Source: Lunularia cruciata (taxonomy: Eukaryota > Streptophyta > Marchantiopsida > Lunulariales > Lunulariaceae). From it: DNA of 64,000 bases. Position 1 is the stretch's first letter. Every line of letters starts with the position of its first letter. Shown piece after piece: positions 27,260-39,672 of this stretch. The notes under the pieces are model-generated. The model ran no database searches. It was not told where the DNA came from and worked only from the letters and a program-made list of their open reading frames with translations. Where the stretch lies: NCBI GenBank assembly GCA_948567375.1, contig OX419755.1, positions 1,369,001-1,433,000 of the forward strand, given 5' to 3'. A program made the position numbers and the translations under genes.

Positions 27260-29200
27260 GCTTCATGCTAAAAAGTTGTCCATTCTAGGTCTTTATAGCC
27301 TCTATAGCCACAACCCTATGACTCAAAGCCTTTAAACATCAAAATTCAGCCAAATAAGGCTTTTACTCTTGGCAATTCAAACCTTCTCCAAATGGGCTAA
27401 TGTAATACAAGTAGCTAAACATATTAGTTGGAGGTGAAAATTGGCTTGGTAACATTTAGAAGGATGTTGTGTACAATGGGCTAGGTAGATCAGACAAGTG
27501 TCACCAAAAGAGTACTTCTACTAATAGGACAGAAGCCAAAACTAGCCAAAAAACTTAAAGCTAAATTTGGAGCCCTAAATGGATGAATTAGGCCTCAAAA
27601 ATAAAATATAAAATTTTCATTTTTGCCTTCCCCCCAAATATTTGTCTCATTGAGATTTTTCCAATGGTACTTCACCCATGCAATTTTGAGCTCTTTACAA
27701 GAAGATTCCCTAAAGATTCCCTTGGTCAAACCTATTTGACCAACTAGATAGGACAAGGACTGACATGTCACCCATCCAAACAACTTATCCAAGGATGGAG
27801 CTCATTGACACATCACTAATCCATGTATCTAGTCCAAGGGTGGAGTTGTCTTTGAGTGGATCCTCTTTGCTATATAATTAAGAGAAGGATGCTCCTTTGT
27901 GGCATTGGAGTATTGAATGTGAAACTTTTGTTTTCTCTCTTGTATCTCTCTTGTAGAGTTCTCTTGTCCTTTGAGTATTACAACTAACCTTGACTAACTT
28001 GGCCACCAACTCCTTTGAGAGCTCTAGATGTCTTTCCAACTTTGGCCTACCTTCAATACTTGCTTTACATTGAGTTGAGGCCCCTAAATCAGACTAGCCC
28101 ATCAAAATTGAGAAAAATATAGCATTTCTCCTTGCCAATTTGAACATTTACCAAACTGGATAGCCTTGACTAACTTGGCAACCAACTCTCTTTGAGACCT
28201 CTAAACGTCTCTCCAACTCTAGCCTACCTCCAATATTTGCTTTACCTTGAGTTGAGCCCCTAAATCAGACTAGCCCATCAAAATTCAGCCAAATAAAGAT
28301 TTTCTTCTTGCCAATTTAAACATTCTCCAAATGAGCTAGTCTTGACTAACTTGGCCACCAACTTCCTTTGAGACCTCCAAATGTCTCTCAAACTCTAGCC
28401 TACCTCCAATACTTGCAATACCTTGAGTTTGAGGCCCCTAAATCAGACTGGCCCTTCTAGGCTTTGTAACCTCTAGCATATACCCTATACCTCAAAGTCT
28501 CTAAATGCTAAAATTTAGCCAAATGAGGCTTTTCTTCTTACCAATTTGAAACATTCTCCAAACATCAAAATTCAGCCAAATAAAGCCTTTCTTCTTGCCA
28601 ATTTAAACATTCTCCAAATAGAAAACCTTGAATATATCAACTACCAACTTCCTTTGAGAACTCCAAATGACTTTCCAACTTTGGCTAACCTCCAATACTT
28701 GCTTTACCTTAGGGTTGAGACCCCTAAATCAAACTAGCTCTTCTAGGCCTTTGTAACCTCTCTAGCCCACAACTCTATGCTTCAAAGCCTCTAAATGCCA
28801 AAACTCACCCAAATGTGACCTTTCTTCTTGCCACTTCAAACCTTCTCCGAGTTGGCTAACCTTGATTAACTCGGCCACCAACTCCCTTTGGGACCTCTAG
28901 ATGCCTCTCCAACTTTAGTTGACGTCCAATACTTGCTCTACCTTAAGGTTGAGGCTCCTAAATCAGACTAGCCCTTATAGGCCTCTTTAACCCACAACCC
29001 TATGCCTCAAAGCCTCTAAATGCCAAAATTCAATTGAATCAAGCCTGTCTTCTTGCCAAGTTTGCCCAACTTTTCAAATGGGCTAACCTTGACAGATTTG
29101 GCTAACAACTTTCTTTGAGATCTCCATATGCCTCTCCAACTTTGGACGACCTCTTATACTTGCTCTACCTTGGGGTTTAGGCCCCCAAATCAGACTTCCA
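27260..29200. repeat. Tandem array of LTR-A segment, 176-286 bp units
   Basis: Units share the phrases CCCCTAAATCAGACTAGCCC, CAAAGCCTCTAAATGCCAAA and CTTGACTAACTTGGCCACC. The CTAAATCAGACT mark occurs near 28081, 28257, 28435, 28721, 28956 and 29182, so spacings are about 176, 178, 286, 235 and 226. A partial unit before 27400 is separated by the solo LTR-D. There is no coding capacity. Confidence 0.8.
27401..27982 (+). mobile_element. Solo LTR-D inside the tandem array
   Basis: This 582-bp LTR starts TGTAATAC and ends GTATTACA, a perfect 8-bp inverted terminal repeat. Its reverse complement matches the chromovirus D LTR at 60603-61196. A TATA box (CTATATAATTAAG) lies at about 27870-27882. 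The flanks are GCTAA and ACTAA, a 5-bp target duplication with one difference. The array text continues uninterrupted when the LTR is removed. Confidence 0.88.
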
Positions 29201-29950
29201 TCAACTCTAAAGACCTCTGCAATAATTGGTTTACCTCTAAATCCTTAATTCAGGAAGATGATACTCAAATCTGACACTAATTTTTCCTTTCAAGTCCAAT
29301 TTGCAACACTTTGCCTCTAATTTTGCATCACTCAACCATAATTTCAACTCCTTGTGCTAAAATTGAGCTCAATTTCAATGTAGTTGAACATCCACAGACC
29401 TGATTTTAGAAATTTTAACAATATTTCCACATCAAGTCCAACAAATCTATCAAAATTTTTAACAAATTGAGTAGGACTTTGACACATGATCTACTCAACT
29501 GATATCAAACAACATTCAAAGGTACCATCATCAATTTGCTAAGCTTAGAAATACCACCAACCATCAATTCTTATATTTGATTTCTCTTCTCTCTTAATTA
29601 TTTGATGTAATTACTTTAGTTCACACACTCAATTGGATAACCAAGAGCTCAAATGCTCAACATAGATGTGAGCTCTCTAGAGCTGCATTGAAGATATACC
29701 CCTCTTGACTTGACCTAGCACTCCAACCCTAATGGCACGGCTGATGGCACAAATGGCATAATTGATGATAGCTCCAATAGTGTGATCAATAGCACTAACA
29801 CAAAACTTGGTCACCACTAACTAGTCTTTGAGCAACTACTTGTATAATTATATTGCCAAGGCTATCACTCCAACACCCCAGCAAAATAGCTTTGGCATGC
29901 AAATGTCATGACATACCAAACTTGGTGATCCAATAGTAACTTATATCTTC

Positions 29951-31029
29951 ATAACGATCATGATACAATAACTTGTGATGAGTTGCTATGATTTGCTTGG
30001 TTTTGTTATGCAATAGCTCCTTAGAGATATACAACATGCCCTAATGCTCAGTTTTTCTTATCCAATCAACTTGTATTGATAAGGACTATGGCAACTTCAA
30101 GGAATATCAATTTAGAAGGACTGTCAAGAAAGAAACATCCACAGATTGAAGAGTCCCATAAATGCATCAAAAGAACATACATGTTGGATGTAAAAGTCAA
30201 AATAAGGTAGACTCCACATACTTGAGAAGATCATCAAGAATACTATCCAAAATAAGGTTGATGGGATAATTTTCCTTGCTCACAAGAGATTGCTTTGCTC
30301 TCATAGAAACCCTTCAATTTATGGGATTTGTGTCCACTTGCATGTGACATTGGATTTGCTTAGAACTATGGATTTTCTCATGTGTAGAAGTGACTTTGCT
30401 CAAAGAAGAGGGATATTAAATCTCACAAGCAAGTGGGTTTTCTTGTGAGTAGATAGGTTTGCTTGCATAGAGTGACAAAGACAAATTTCAAGCATAACAT
30501 TCAAACATTCAATAATTTCATAATTGAACTCATTTAGGAGTTGAATGGAATTGAATGAAAGAATTGTATAGGAAGGAAGAATGCAATAAGGCTTACATGA
30601 AGAGATGGGTATTCCAAACTACAGTAGTCTTTTAAGCCCAATGCATCAAGGTAAGCCTCTCAAATCCCTTCAATGATAGCTTGCACTTGCATCTTGTAAA
30701 GCCAACCTTATTTGATCAGTACCATATTGTCTTCTCTTTGGTGAAACCTTGTCAACCAAGTTAGCTTCTTAATATCTTCCATGTTGGGAGAGTATCAAAA
30801 TCTCTCATTATTGGAAGTATTAACCTTTTTCCTTGTCCCTTGCACTCTTTGTGATTTTCTATCACTACCTAACTCTCTTCACAACTTGTGATCTGATTTG
30901 AAAATGTGAAAATATTGTCTCTACCCTCAAAACTAGTACTCTTCTTTTCCTAATAATTTTGATACTTTGCACAATCCTTAATTTCCAAAATCACTATTTC
31001 TTCCCAATATGCTCAATTTGGTATCTCAA
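29951..31029. other. No gene seen
   Basis: A+T-rich sequence with no frame of note and no similarity to other parts of the window that I could find. The last part grades into the pyrimidine-rich tract. Confidence 0.5.
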
Positions 31030-31760
31030 TCTCTTTGCACTCTCATAAAATTTTGAAATCTTGAACTCTCACTAAACTCTCAATGCTCTCTTTGATTTCT
31101 CATTAATCTCTTTGCTTCAATGCTCTCTTAAATTTCAAAACCATACACTCAAACTCTTTGCCTCTTCCTCATCCTTGGTTTTCAATAATCTCCCTACCTC
31201 TATCCTCTCTCCAAATTTCTCCTTGATTTTCACTACTCTCTTTGCCTTCTTCTTCTATCTTCTCCCAAATTTCCCTTCATTGTTGATCTCTCTCTTCTCC
31301 CAAATTTCCTCCCTTGTCTCCCCGTAACTTGTCATCCTTGCCTATCTCTCTTTCCTCAAATCTCCTTCATGCCTCTCCCTTAATTTCCTTCTTTATTTGT
31401 CTACCTCTCTTCCTCAGATTTTGTTTCCTTGTTTGTCTCTCTTGCATGTCTCTCCTTCCTCAAACTTTTTTATACCTCCTCCTTAATTTCCTTTTTTGTA
31501 TGTCTATCTCTCTTCCTCAGATTTTCCTTCCTTGTTTGTCTCTCTCCACCCCAAATTTCCCTATATGTCTCTCTCTCCTCTCCCTTGTAGTTTTGAAATG
31601 AGGCAACACTACCTTCTCTTCTCCTCACCTCTCTCCCCTTTCCAAATCAATCCCTCTCTCCTCCTTCCTTGTTTCAAAAATCCATGTCCTCTCTTTCTCT
31701 TCTATTTTCAAAATACATCTCTCTCCCTTCTTTGTTCCTTCTTGTAAATCCTCTTTATAT
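31030..31760. repeat. Pyrimidine-rich tract with degenerate repeats
   Basis: The + strand is overwhelmingly C and T, with scattered A and very little G. Words such as CTCTCTTCCTCAGATTTT and CCTTGTTTGTCTCTCT recur at about 50-120-base spacing. The apparent Ser/Leu/Phe-rich frames here are composition artefacts. It may be a decayed minisatellite. Confidence 0.65.
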
Positions 31761-33185
31761 TCCTTTACCCATTATTTTAAAAATCGTCCAAATTGCTTTC
31801 AACCTCTCAACCCGTCCACCTTATACTCAAATGTAAACTTCCCTTGTAACTAACTTGCCTTCTACCTTGGTCTAAACTCTCCTCCTCCATCCCCCAAACT
31901 TGTCCCTTCTTTTTGATTGAACCTAGACATGGAAATGTAAAATTTTAAACTTGAAACAACACTCTTTCTTGCAAGGTGACTCTTTGATTGATTCTTGACT
32001 CTCCTCTTTTAGCACTCTCTTCAATTTGCACATGTGAAGCTCCAATTGCAAAATGTGGTGTAGCAAGCAAAAGCAAGTTACACTACATTTTTATACTATG
32101 CAATCAAGATCATATGGAATACATTCATTCCTTAAAAAACTTAAAAGAATTTGTAATTCCATACATTTATCTAAATCTATAAATTGCCTTGCAAATAACA
32201 TTAAATCATAACTTGAGCTACAACTACACATTTACTTCTCTAGCTTACTACCTAAAATTTTAATCAATTTTGAGTTGCTTAAGACATTGTATGAGTACCA
32301 AGCAAACCCATTAATAAAAAAATTGAGCCATTATCAAACAAGCAACTTCAATGTACATAAATCCATTTATTAACAAGTGATCCCATTTTACAACCATGAG
32401 CAGACCCATTCATCACAATATTTAAAACAAGCAGACCCATTTATCAAAAACAAATAGACAAAAATGTTCTCACAAATGCAGCCATTTTTATATGAGCAAC
32501 CTCATCAATTTATTGAGCAAATCCATATAGCCCGATTAGAAACCATTTGAATTCCATGAGCAGATCCATGTTACAACCTAGCAAACCCATATACATGAAA
32601 AACATTTGATACACTTAAGACTTTTAAACAAAATAAATTTGAAAGCATTTGATACATTTAATACTTTTGTTAAAACATGTAATATGAAATACCCTAGAGT
32701 TGCCCAATTGAAGGCCAAGCAGATTACCACTAATTGCCTAGTCTCTTCTCTTAGAGGGAGAGCACTCGCTCCACTTGTCTCCTGATGAGTACTTGCTCCA
32801 TCAATTTCCTATTTGAAATTTACTTCCTTTGTTTCAATTGCTCTTTGCCTTCCCACATATCACATTTATTTATTAAAAATTTATGCAATATAGCAAAAGC
32901 ACCATTCCAACATAAGATATAAAAGTTTCTCACTTTATTATTTAATTAGGTTCTCAACTCACACAAAGAATGACACTGTACTTGTAATATACCTCTATAA
33001 TCTTCATTTAGTGAACTTGTCCAAGCAACACAAGGTTGAAGTCTTTCCTTGTGTTTATCCTTGTTTATACAAAGAACTGGGTGGCTCATGGGGCAAATAT
33101 CCAACATCAATTATTAATTATTGATGGCTTTCAAATGAAACACACGCTCTCCATTGATTAACTTTTGACTAAAGCTCCAATTATT
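31761..33185. other. No gene seen; weak short repeats
   Basis: A+T-rich. Between 32290 and 32600 a motif like AGCAGACCCATT recurs loosely (AGCAAACCCATT, GAGCAGACCCATT, AAGCAGACCCATT, GAGCAGATCCATG). Otherwise nothing is recognisable. Confidence 0.4.
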
Positions 33186-33983
33186 TTAGTGTGACAACCC
33201 GGCAAATATCACTTTTGCGGTAATCGGGTAAGTAAAGTTCATTCTCGTAGAGATACGAGTCAGAAATGTCCAAATACAAAGTCACACAGTAACACTGTAG
33301 TTCTTCTTGGTTGCGTCTTTAATCTCTCAGGTAGAAACCACACCCAGAAGAGAGTAACAAGCACTGATTCACAGTCTTGTCACGACTTAACACTCCTTAA
33401 TCACAACTCCATCAATTCTTTCCAAACAATCTTGATTGTAATGATTCAGGCTCTCCTAAAAACGGCACTTCATTGCAAAATGAATTTGCCTCAGAATTGT
33501 GTTCCACCCCTCCACTGAAGGCACAACTTCCTTGATCGAAATTGCTTCACATCAACCTTGCACTGCACTCACAAACGCAGAATACTACCAACACTACAAT
33601 TCCTCTCAGATCTGTCAAGGCATTGCTTTGATTGCACTTCACTCAAGATCAAACACACAAAATGAAGATCAAGGCTACGGAATCCAACATCCAACAAACA
33701 CACTTACTTGCACTTTGAATTTCTCCAAACACTCACAAACACAAGTACAATGTTGATACTCAGAATCAAGCTCAAGCAACGAGCACTTCTTCATAGCACT
33801 TTGCTTTATCTATTCTCAGAAATATGAGCACTAAACAACATCTGACTGCAAATGCCACTCTTAAATAGTGAACAAATTGATAGTTCTCACAACTATACCG
33901 TTCTACAACAACTCTTCTAACCTGCAGATCCAAAATGACAATGCACCTCTTTATATCTGCCTCTTCAAATCTCAAAACTGTTA

Positions 33984-36565
33984 CTACTCCAATCCGATGT
34001 CTACTTCGTCATCGGCTTTCAAACCCGAACCCGAAGTAAATTTACTTCCTACTACTCTATCCTCAGGTTTCACAACTTCTAATTCTTCTACCAGATCTAG
34101 CAATTCTCTTTCTTGATCTGAAATTACACTAGTGGGTAATCTATCTAACTCCTTATCTGCTCACCCACTCTTCTCCAATGTCTCCAATGGTAACTCCAAA
34201 GACATCTACACTCCTATGTTATCTACCTCGGGTTTGGCTCTAACATCCTTCCAAAGTTTATCTATCTCCAACTTGACTAAGTCTAATCTAATTGTGATAT
34301 TATCTTGTACCTCTAATATCTTCATATCTACACAAGTCTTGAGACTTATCAGCAGTGCATTCAAATCGGTATCTTTTGCCTATCTTCACCTCATCTCTTG
34401 CACCAACAATTTCAACTCGTGCAGCCTTGTCTCTTCAATTCAAACACTGGCCTCTGAACTCAACATTACGTTCATCCTGAGGACAATCTCCTTCAATGGC
34501 TCCAATCGCATTTTTCTTTCTCACTCTCGATCTGCAAGCCAATCCTCCCTATACATTGCCAACTCTGCTTTGAACTTGGCTTTCACCGTTTCCTTCTCCT
34601 TCTCCTTCTCCTTCCGTACAATCTTCTCCTCTTGATTACAAAGTAACTCTTGTAATCTTTCTTCTTCCCTATATCGTGCTGCTAACTCTCTTTGCCAGAG
34701 CTGCTTCTTCTCTTCTAACTCTCCATCACCCTATTGAGCTCTTGTTCCTTTGCCGCTACCCTCGCCATAGCATGGATAAGTTCTACTCATGAATCAGCAA
34801 ACTATTGCTTCAAAATCTCATATTTTGCTACTTGCCTTTCTCTTGCTATGTCACTCTTCTTAACAAGCTCTTCTCAATATCTCACTTCTCTCTTCAGGTC
34901 TTCAATTACCTGAGTTTTCACTACTGCCTTTGCTTGCAGTACTTCACTTTCCTCCTCTCCTTGGGTTATGATCTTCTTCAACTCCAAGTTCTCTTCTTCT
35001 AATCTTGCTAAGACCTGCAACACAATCTTCACTTCTGGACAAGTTGATTGCATTTCCTGCTTCTTGTGCTCCAATTTCATCAGCAGTGGACACACAACCT
35101 CCCGTAGATACTCTACTCCATTGCTCGTTACTACCTCTTCTTGCGTAGCAACTTCTCTTTGCACTTCGTGTTCATCCAATACTTGCCTTCTTCTCTGCAG
35201 TCATCATATTGGAACTGATGCCTTGCTTCCTAAGCTTTTGTTCACTTCTTCTTTTACTTTACTCGGACCTACATCACACTTCGCCTTGCATCTTGAGCAA
35301 ACTCCCCTCTAAACTGTGATCTTCTTCTCTTTGGCCTCGGATATCTCATCTTCCAATGTCGTATTGTCCTCCGCCTCGATCTCTGCCTACACTTCTTCTT
35401 TCTCCTCTGTAGCAGCTGGCACCAACGTCATTTCTCCACCCTCACTATTGTTGCTACTTGTATCTCCACTTTGTAGAGTTAGCTCGGGCTCGTCCTCACG
35501 TTCCTAATCTTTGGACTTGCACTCGGCTTCACCTTCCGAGTCTTCGTCTTTTGACTCGATCACCACCATTCCTCACCTCGGGTTTCCCCTCCTGGTCTTC
35601 CAAGGTTTTGTCTTGTCTTTGACTTCACCTTGCCGACTTCTCTTCTTTGATTTTGGAGTACTCACTTCTATCTCCACATTCTTCCCCGTCTTCTTGTAGT
35701 ACTCATCTGTGCTTTTGATTTGTAGGATGTACTACTGCTCCTCTATATCGACTTCTCTTCTCAAATTGGGATGGAAATGTGACACCATTCTACTGCGCTC
35801 CGCCAAGTTCAGCAAATTTAACCCAAAGTAGAAATGGGCTGCAAACAACACGATGTAATGTGGAGGCAATTTATCCCGCAGATTCCACACCATTTGTTGC
35901 GTTCTCCCATGAAAACACCTCGCCCAATTGATTGGTTCTCCTGCAAAAAATTTGTGAAAGAACAACGCTTGGTGTTTCATCACATAGGTTGTTCTCTTTG
36001 GCTTCAAGATTGGCATCAGAGCACTCACAATTCCCCTCTTGACAGGATCTTTATAACTCTCCACTTTGTACCTATTCTTTGTCAGATTTGACAAGAATGC
36101 ATCTCTCACTTCTTGGGTTTCTTTGGCTATCTCTCCCTTCCCCAAAAACGTGGCACCCTGCTCCGTGCCTGCTTCCTTCCAGAGTACTAATCTCCAATCC
36201 GACTCTGTCTAACGAGCCGGATTTCCTCTCTTCCCTTCTTCTTCAGGCCCATCAAGACACTTGCTTTCGATGATCTCAGTCATGAAACCTGGAAAACTAA
36301 CATTCCAATTCCATGCCAAGAATGTAATCCAAAGTTTGCTCAAGACTTCTATTCTTGCGATTACGTCTAACCTCCGAATCACATGATTCCTCACTGTGAA
36401 TTCGGAGTTCTTCTTTCCTCCTCCCATCTCTCTTGCTTTCTCACTGTCTCTCAATTTCACTCTCTCAACTTCTCCCTTACACACTAGCGCGTCTCCAACT
36501 CTATTTCCCTTCCCATGATCACTTGTAGGACAACTTCTCAATGGCAAAGGAAAATTGCTCGACAT
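33984..36565 (-). pseudogene. LTR-encoded ORF, 3' LTR copy
   Basis: This is homologous throughout to 43929-46502, starting MSSNFPLPLRSCPTSDHGKG and ending at the same TAG after VDIGLE. Open pieces are 36565-36209, 36145-35732 and 35179-34874. The last is a heptad-rich coiled coil (LARLEEENLELKKIITQ). Stops here are mostly at different places from those in the 5' LTR copy, so the shared ancestor was more open than either. No known family recognised. Confidence 0.65.
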
Positions 36566-36584
36566 TGCTTCGTTGCAAGCTCAA

Positions 36585-36592
36585 TTTTTATA
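36585..36592 (-). promoter_or_regulatory. TATA box of element C 3' LTR
   Basis: The minus strand reads CTCTATAAAAATTGAGC. The first ATG of the LTR frame (36565) is 27 bases downstream, the same distance as in the other LTR. Confidence 0.65.
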
Positions 36593-36978
36593 GAGTTTTG
36601 CTTTCTTTGTCTCTCTTTACTTTGAGTTTCTACCAAGAAATCACACCTCCTACATGCGCCTGTCACTGTCAATCGTACTTCGCGCGTATGGGCCGCCAGT
36701 TTTGAACGGTCCCTTCTTGAATTTCTTGCCCCAACAAAAGGTTGTTAGATAGACTTTGCCTTGGGTTGAGCTCCCCTCGATACAAAGACTCCTTACTTCA
36801 GGTTGTATGCTGACAATGCATTTCTGAGAACTTTGCCTTATGACCCGAAGTCACTCTACTTTGGGTTTCATCCCGAAGACTCTTTTCTTTGCCTTCTTCA
36901 GCCATATAGGTCCAATCTGACTTCTCTATACACTTCTTCTTCTCTATTTTGAAAAAAAATATAAATGTGGGCACAACA

Positions 36979-36992
36979 TACCCCCTCCCTCA
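36979..36992 (-). other. Element C polypurine tract
   Basis: The minus strand reads TTGAGGGAGGGGGTA directly before the 3' LTR start TGTTGTGCC. The integrase stop codon lies within or next to it. Confidence 0.9.
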
Positions 36993-38373
36993 AATGTGAG
37001 CGTCCCCACAAACATCGACCTTGAGTGTCTTAGAGACTTCCGAGTCTATGGTCCAATATCTCCGAACTCTCCACCCGTTTACTTGAGTGGCAAAAGGATT
37101 ACCTTCCAAGTCTACAAGCTGCATGGACCCATTTTCATAAAGATGAAGAACTCGATAGAGACCCATCCATCTCAAATGCAACTTGCCTGGAAAAAATATT
37201 TGGCGATTGTCATATAACAAAACCAAATCTCCTTCACATACAGCCACAAGCTTGATTTGCTTATTGTGCTTGACTTTCCTCTGTGCTTGTACTTCTTCCG
37301 TGGTTTGCATTGCATCATCTCTTTTCTCTTCTAACCACATCAGTTGATGAATCCGAAGATCCTGACTTTCTTTCTCCGACAATCGTTCTTCACAAAGAAT
37401 CCGATGTCGGTACTTCAAATTCAACTGGCAGTATGGGATGCAAGCCATTTGTCAAGAAGTATGGAGTTTGTTTGGTTGTAATCTTTTTTTTCGTTCGATA
37501 GGCCCACAATGCAGCTGGTAATTTTGTATCCCAGTCATAGGCATAATTGACAGTCACCTTATTCAAAATTTTGCAAAGTAACCCATTTGCCTTTTCCATT
37601 AAGCCATTTGCTTTTGGGTTATAAGGAGTCATCTTCCGATGTTTAATCTGAAAGTACTCGGTTAATGCCTCCATTACAGAGTTCAAAAAGTGTGTTCCTC
37701 GGTCACTGACCAATTCCAAAGGACACCTATATTGGGAGATGATGTTTCGAAAGAAAAATTCCGCCACAGTTTCAGCATCATCTCTGTGAGTTGCTTTAGC
37801 TTCAACCATTTTGGTAGCATAGTCAATGCAAACCAAAATGTATTGCTTTTTGGTGACTCGGATCACTGGTTGAATGGGACCCACAAAATCAATCCCCCAT
37901 TTCTCAAATGGGGCCAAAGGCAAAATTGGTCTCAAAGGCCATTGAGAAGTAGCCGTCGGCTTCCTCGTTCTTTGACAAGCATCACAGCTTCAGATATGAG
38001 CATGCACGTCTTTGTACATTGTAGGCCACCAATACCCTACCAAAAGAATTTTCTTTACAGTATTCTTCAGAGCATAGTGTCCTCTCGATGCTTTGGAGTG
38101 TAAAGATTCAATCACTCCTCCTACTTTGTATGACTCCAAGCATCACCGAAGTACTTCTTCTTTGCCCATCTTAAATAAAATGTTGTGTTTGAGCTGGTAC
38201 GGCCCCATTTTCCTAAGAAAGACTGCCCTCTGCTTTGGGTCCATCCCTTCAGGACAATGGAGAGTATGCAGATAGTGATATTCTGTTGCATACCTCGTAC
38301 TTTGCATTGCTGATAATTGATACAACTCTTCGTCAAGGAACCGATCATCAATTTCACACTCCTGGTCTTGAGT
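36990..38373 (-). pseudogene. Element C integrase
   Basis: The zinc domain is degraded near 38120-37975 (CDACQRTR remains). The core is open 37935-37390 and keeps the three catalytic acidic residues: WGIDFVGPI, LVSDRGTHFL and KANGLMEKANGLL. The C-terminal part (37448-36990) overlaps in another frame, with LVAVCEGDLVLLY and a GKLHLRWMGLYRV block, ending VNGWRVRRYW and a short tail. No chromodomain. Frameshifts near 37420 and upstream make it a pseudogene. It would catalyse cDNA insertion. Confidence 0.88.
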
Positions 38374-39667
38374 TTATAACCTGGACAGGAAGTCCGCATT
38401 TGAATGCAAAGCTCCCTTCCTTACTTGTACAGTATATGTGAATTCTTGTAACAACAAGATCCATCTTGCAATTTGCCTGGATAAATCTGCCTTTTTGACC
38501 AAATGTTGCAATGTGTAATGGTGTACATAGAAGACAAACTCGTATCCCAATAGATAATGGCAAAATTTCTTGCAGGCATACACCATTCCGAGTGCTTCTC
38601 TTTCAATCATTGAATAGTTCTTTTCAAAAACTGAAAGTTGGCGGCTGACATAATACACCGGGTAGTCCTTCTTCTTTTTGTCCTTTTGACTTAAGACAAC
38701 TCCGATGGCCATGGATGAAGTGTCCACATATACATGAAAAGGGACATCCCAATTTGGGGCCCTCATAAATGGTGTTTCAACCAGCTTCTTCTTCAACACC
38801 TGGAAAGCTTCTTCTTGATTTGCTTCCCATAGATAGTCTTCGGATTTCTTCAGAAGCTTTGTAAGTGGTGTAGCAAATGCTGCATAATTTGACATGAAGC
38901 GTCTGTAGTATCCGACATGTCCCAAGAAGGCTCTTAGCTCCCGGATGTTCTTCAGGGATTCCAAAGCTGCGATTATCTTAACCTTCTCACCGTCAACTTC
39001 AATACCTCAGCTTGACACCCGATGCTCCTGAAGAATTCCCTCCTTCATTGCGAAGAAGCATTTCTCCATGTGTAATGACAAGCCGGCAAAATGACACCTT
39101 TCAAAAGTTTGGCAAAGGTAATCTAAATGTACATCTCTTTGCCCGAACACACAAAAATCATCAATGAAAACTTCAACAAATTTGTGCAGGATATCTTTGA
39201 AGATTGAATTCATCATCCGTTGGAAAGTAGCGGGAGCATTACACAACCCAAAGGGCATTTGATTGTAAGTGAAAGTGCCCCAATCGGTTGTGAAGGTGGT
39301 CTTATCCTTGTCCTCTTCTCGAATAGATACTTGATTGTACCCTGAAAATCCATCAAGAAAGCTATAACAAGGATGACTCGCTACCTGATCTAAAATTGTA
39401 TCGATAAAAGGCAATGGATGGTGATCTTTCCTTGTGATTGCGTTCAACTTCCGGAAGTCTTGGCACACTCGGATCTTCCCTGTTTTCTTCTTCAGGACAA
39501 TGAAAATGAGGGAAACCCATTCATTGCTTAAGATAGGGAAGATGATTCTGGCTCCTAAGTACTTGTCGATTTCATCTTTCACCAAAAGCAAGTATTTTGG
39601 GTTCAGGCGGTATGGTTGCTGCCAAACCGGAATTGCACCTTCAACCAGATCAATCTGGTGTTCTCCA
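38374..39667 (-). pseudogene. Element C reverse transcriptase and RNase H
   Basis: The RT is open 39591-39007: WVSLIFIVLKKKTGKIRVCQ, FSGYNQVSI, QMPFGLCNAPATFQRMMNS and the catalytic FIDDFCVFG (residues 142-150 of that frame). A stop or frameshift near 39005 is followed by 38964-38374: IRELRAFLGHVGYYRRFM, FHVYVDTSSMAIGVVLSQ (RNase H, first Asp kept), MIEREALGMVYA and HSNADFLSRL. The frame then shifts into integrase. It would copy genomic RNA to cDNA. Confidence 0.9.
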
Positions 39668-39672
39668 AATTC

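Larger units (their letters stand above)
27246..29950 (-). repeat. A2 LTR-A-like region, expanded
   Basis: In reverse complement this follows the order of the A1 5' LTR: 29950-29610 matches the LTR body (GTTAGGGTTGGAGTGCTAGG and CTCTAGAGAGCTCAC-like words), and 29600-29250 matches 7380-7650 (GGTGGTATTTCTAAGCTTAGC). Then 29200-27260 is a tandem array of a segment present once at 7795-7925. A solo LTR-D is inserted at 27401. Edges are approximate. Confidence 0.6.
33191..36978 (-). repeat. 3' LTR of element C (3.8 kb)
   Basis: As displayed it runs from TGTGACAACCCGG to GTGGGCACAACA. In sense it is TGTTGTGCCCACATT to GGGTTGTCACA. It is bounded on the left by the TTTAG duplication and on the right by the polypurine tract. 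It contains a TATA box at 36585-36592 and the LTR-encoded frame. Confidence 0.95.

Noticed and set aside
27260..29200. CRISPR-like or regularly spaced repeat array
   Set aside because: Units are long (176-286 bp), degenerate, without unique spacers, and derive from an LTR segment.
31112..31747. Overlapping + strand frames rich in Ser, Leu and Phe
   Set aside because: They arise from the pyrimidine-rich composition, which lacks the bases for most stop codons.
34968..35312. + strand Ser/Cys-rich frames (also 44906-45637)
   Set aside because: Antisense of the coiled-coil and acidic parts of the LTR-encoded frame. The sense frame is the one conserved among copies.
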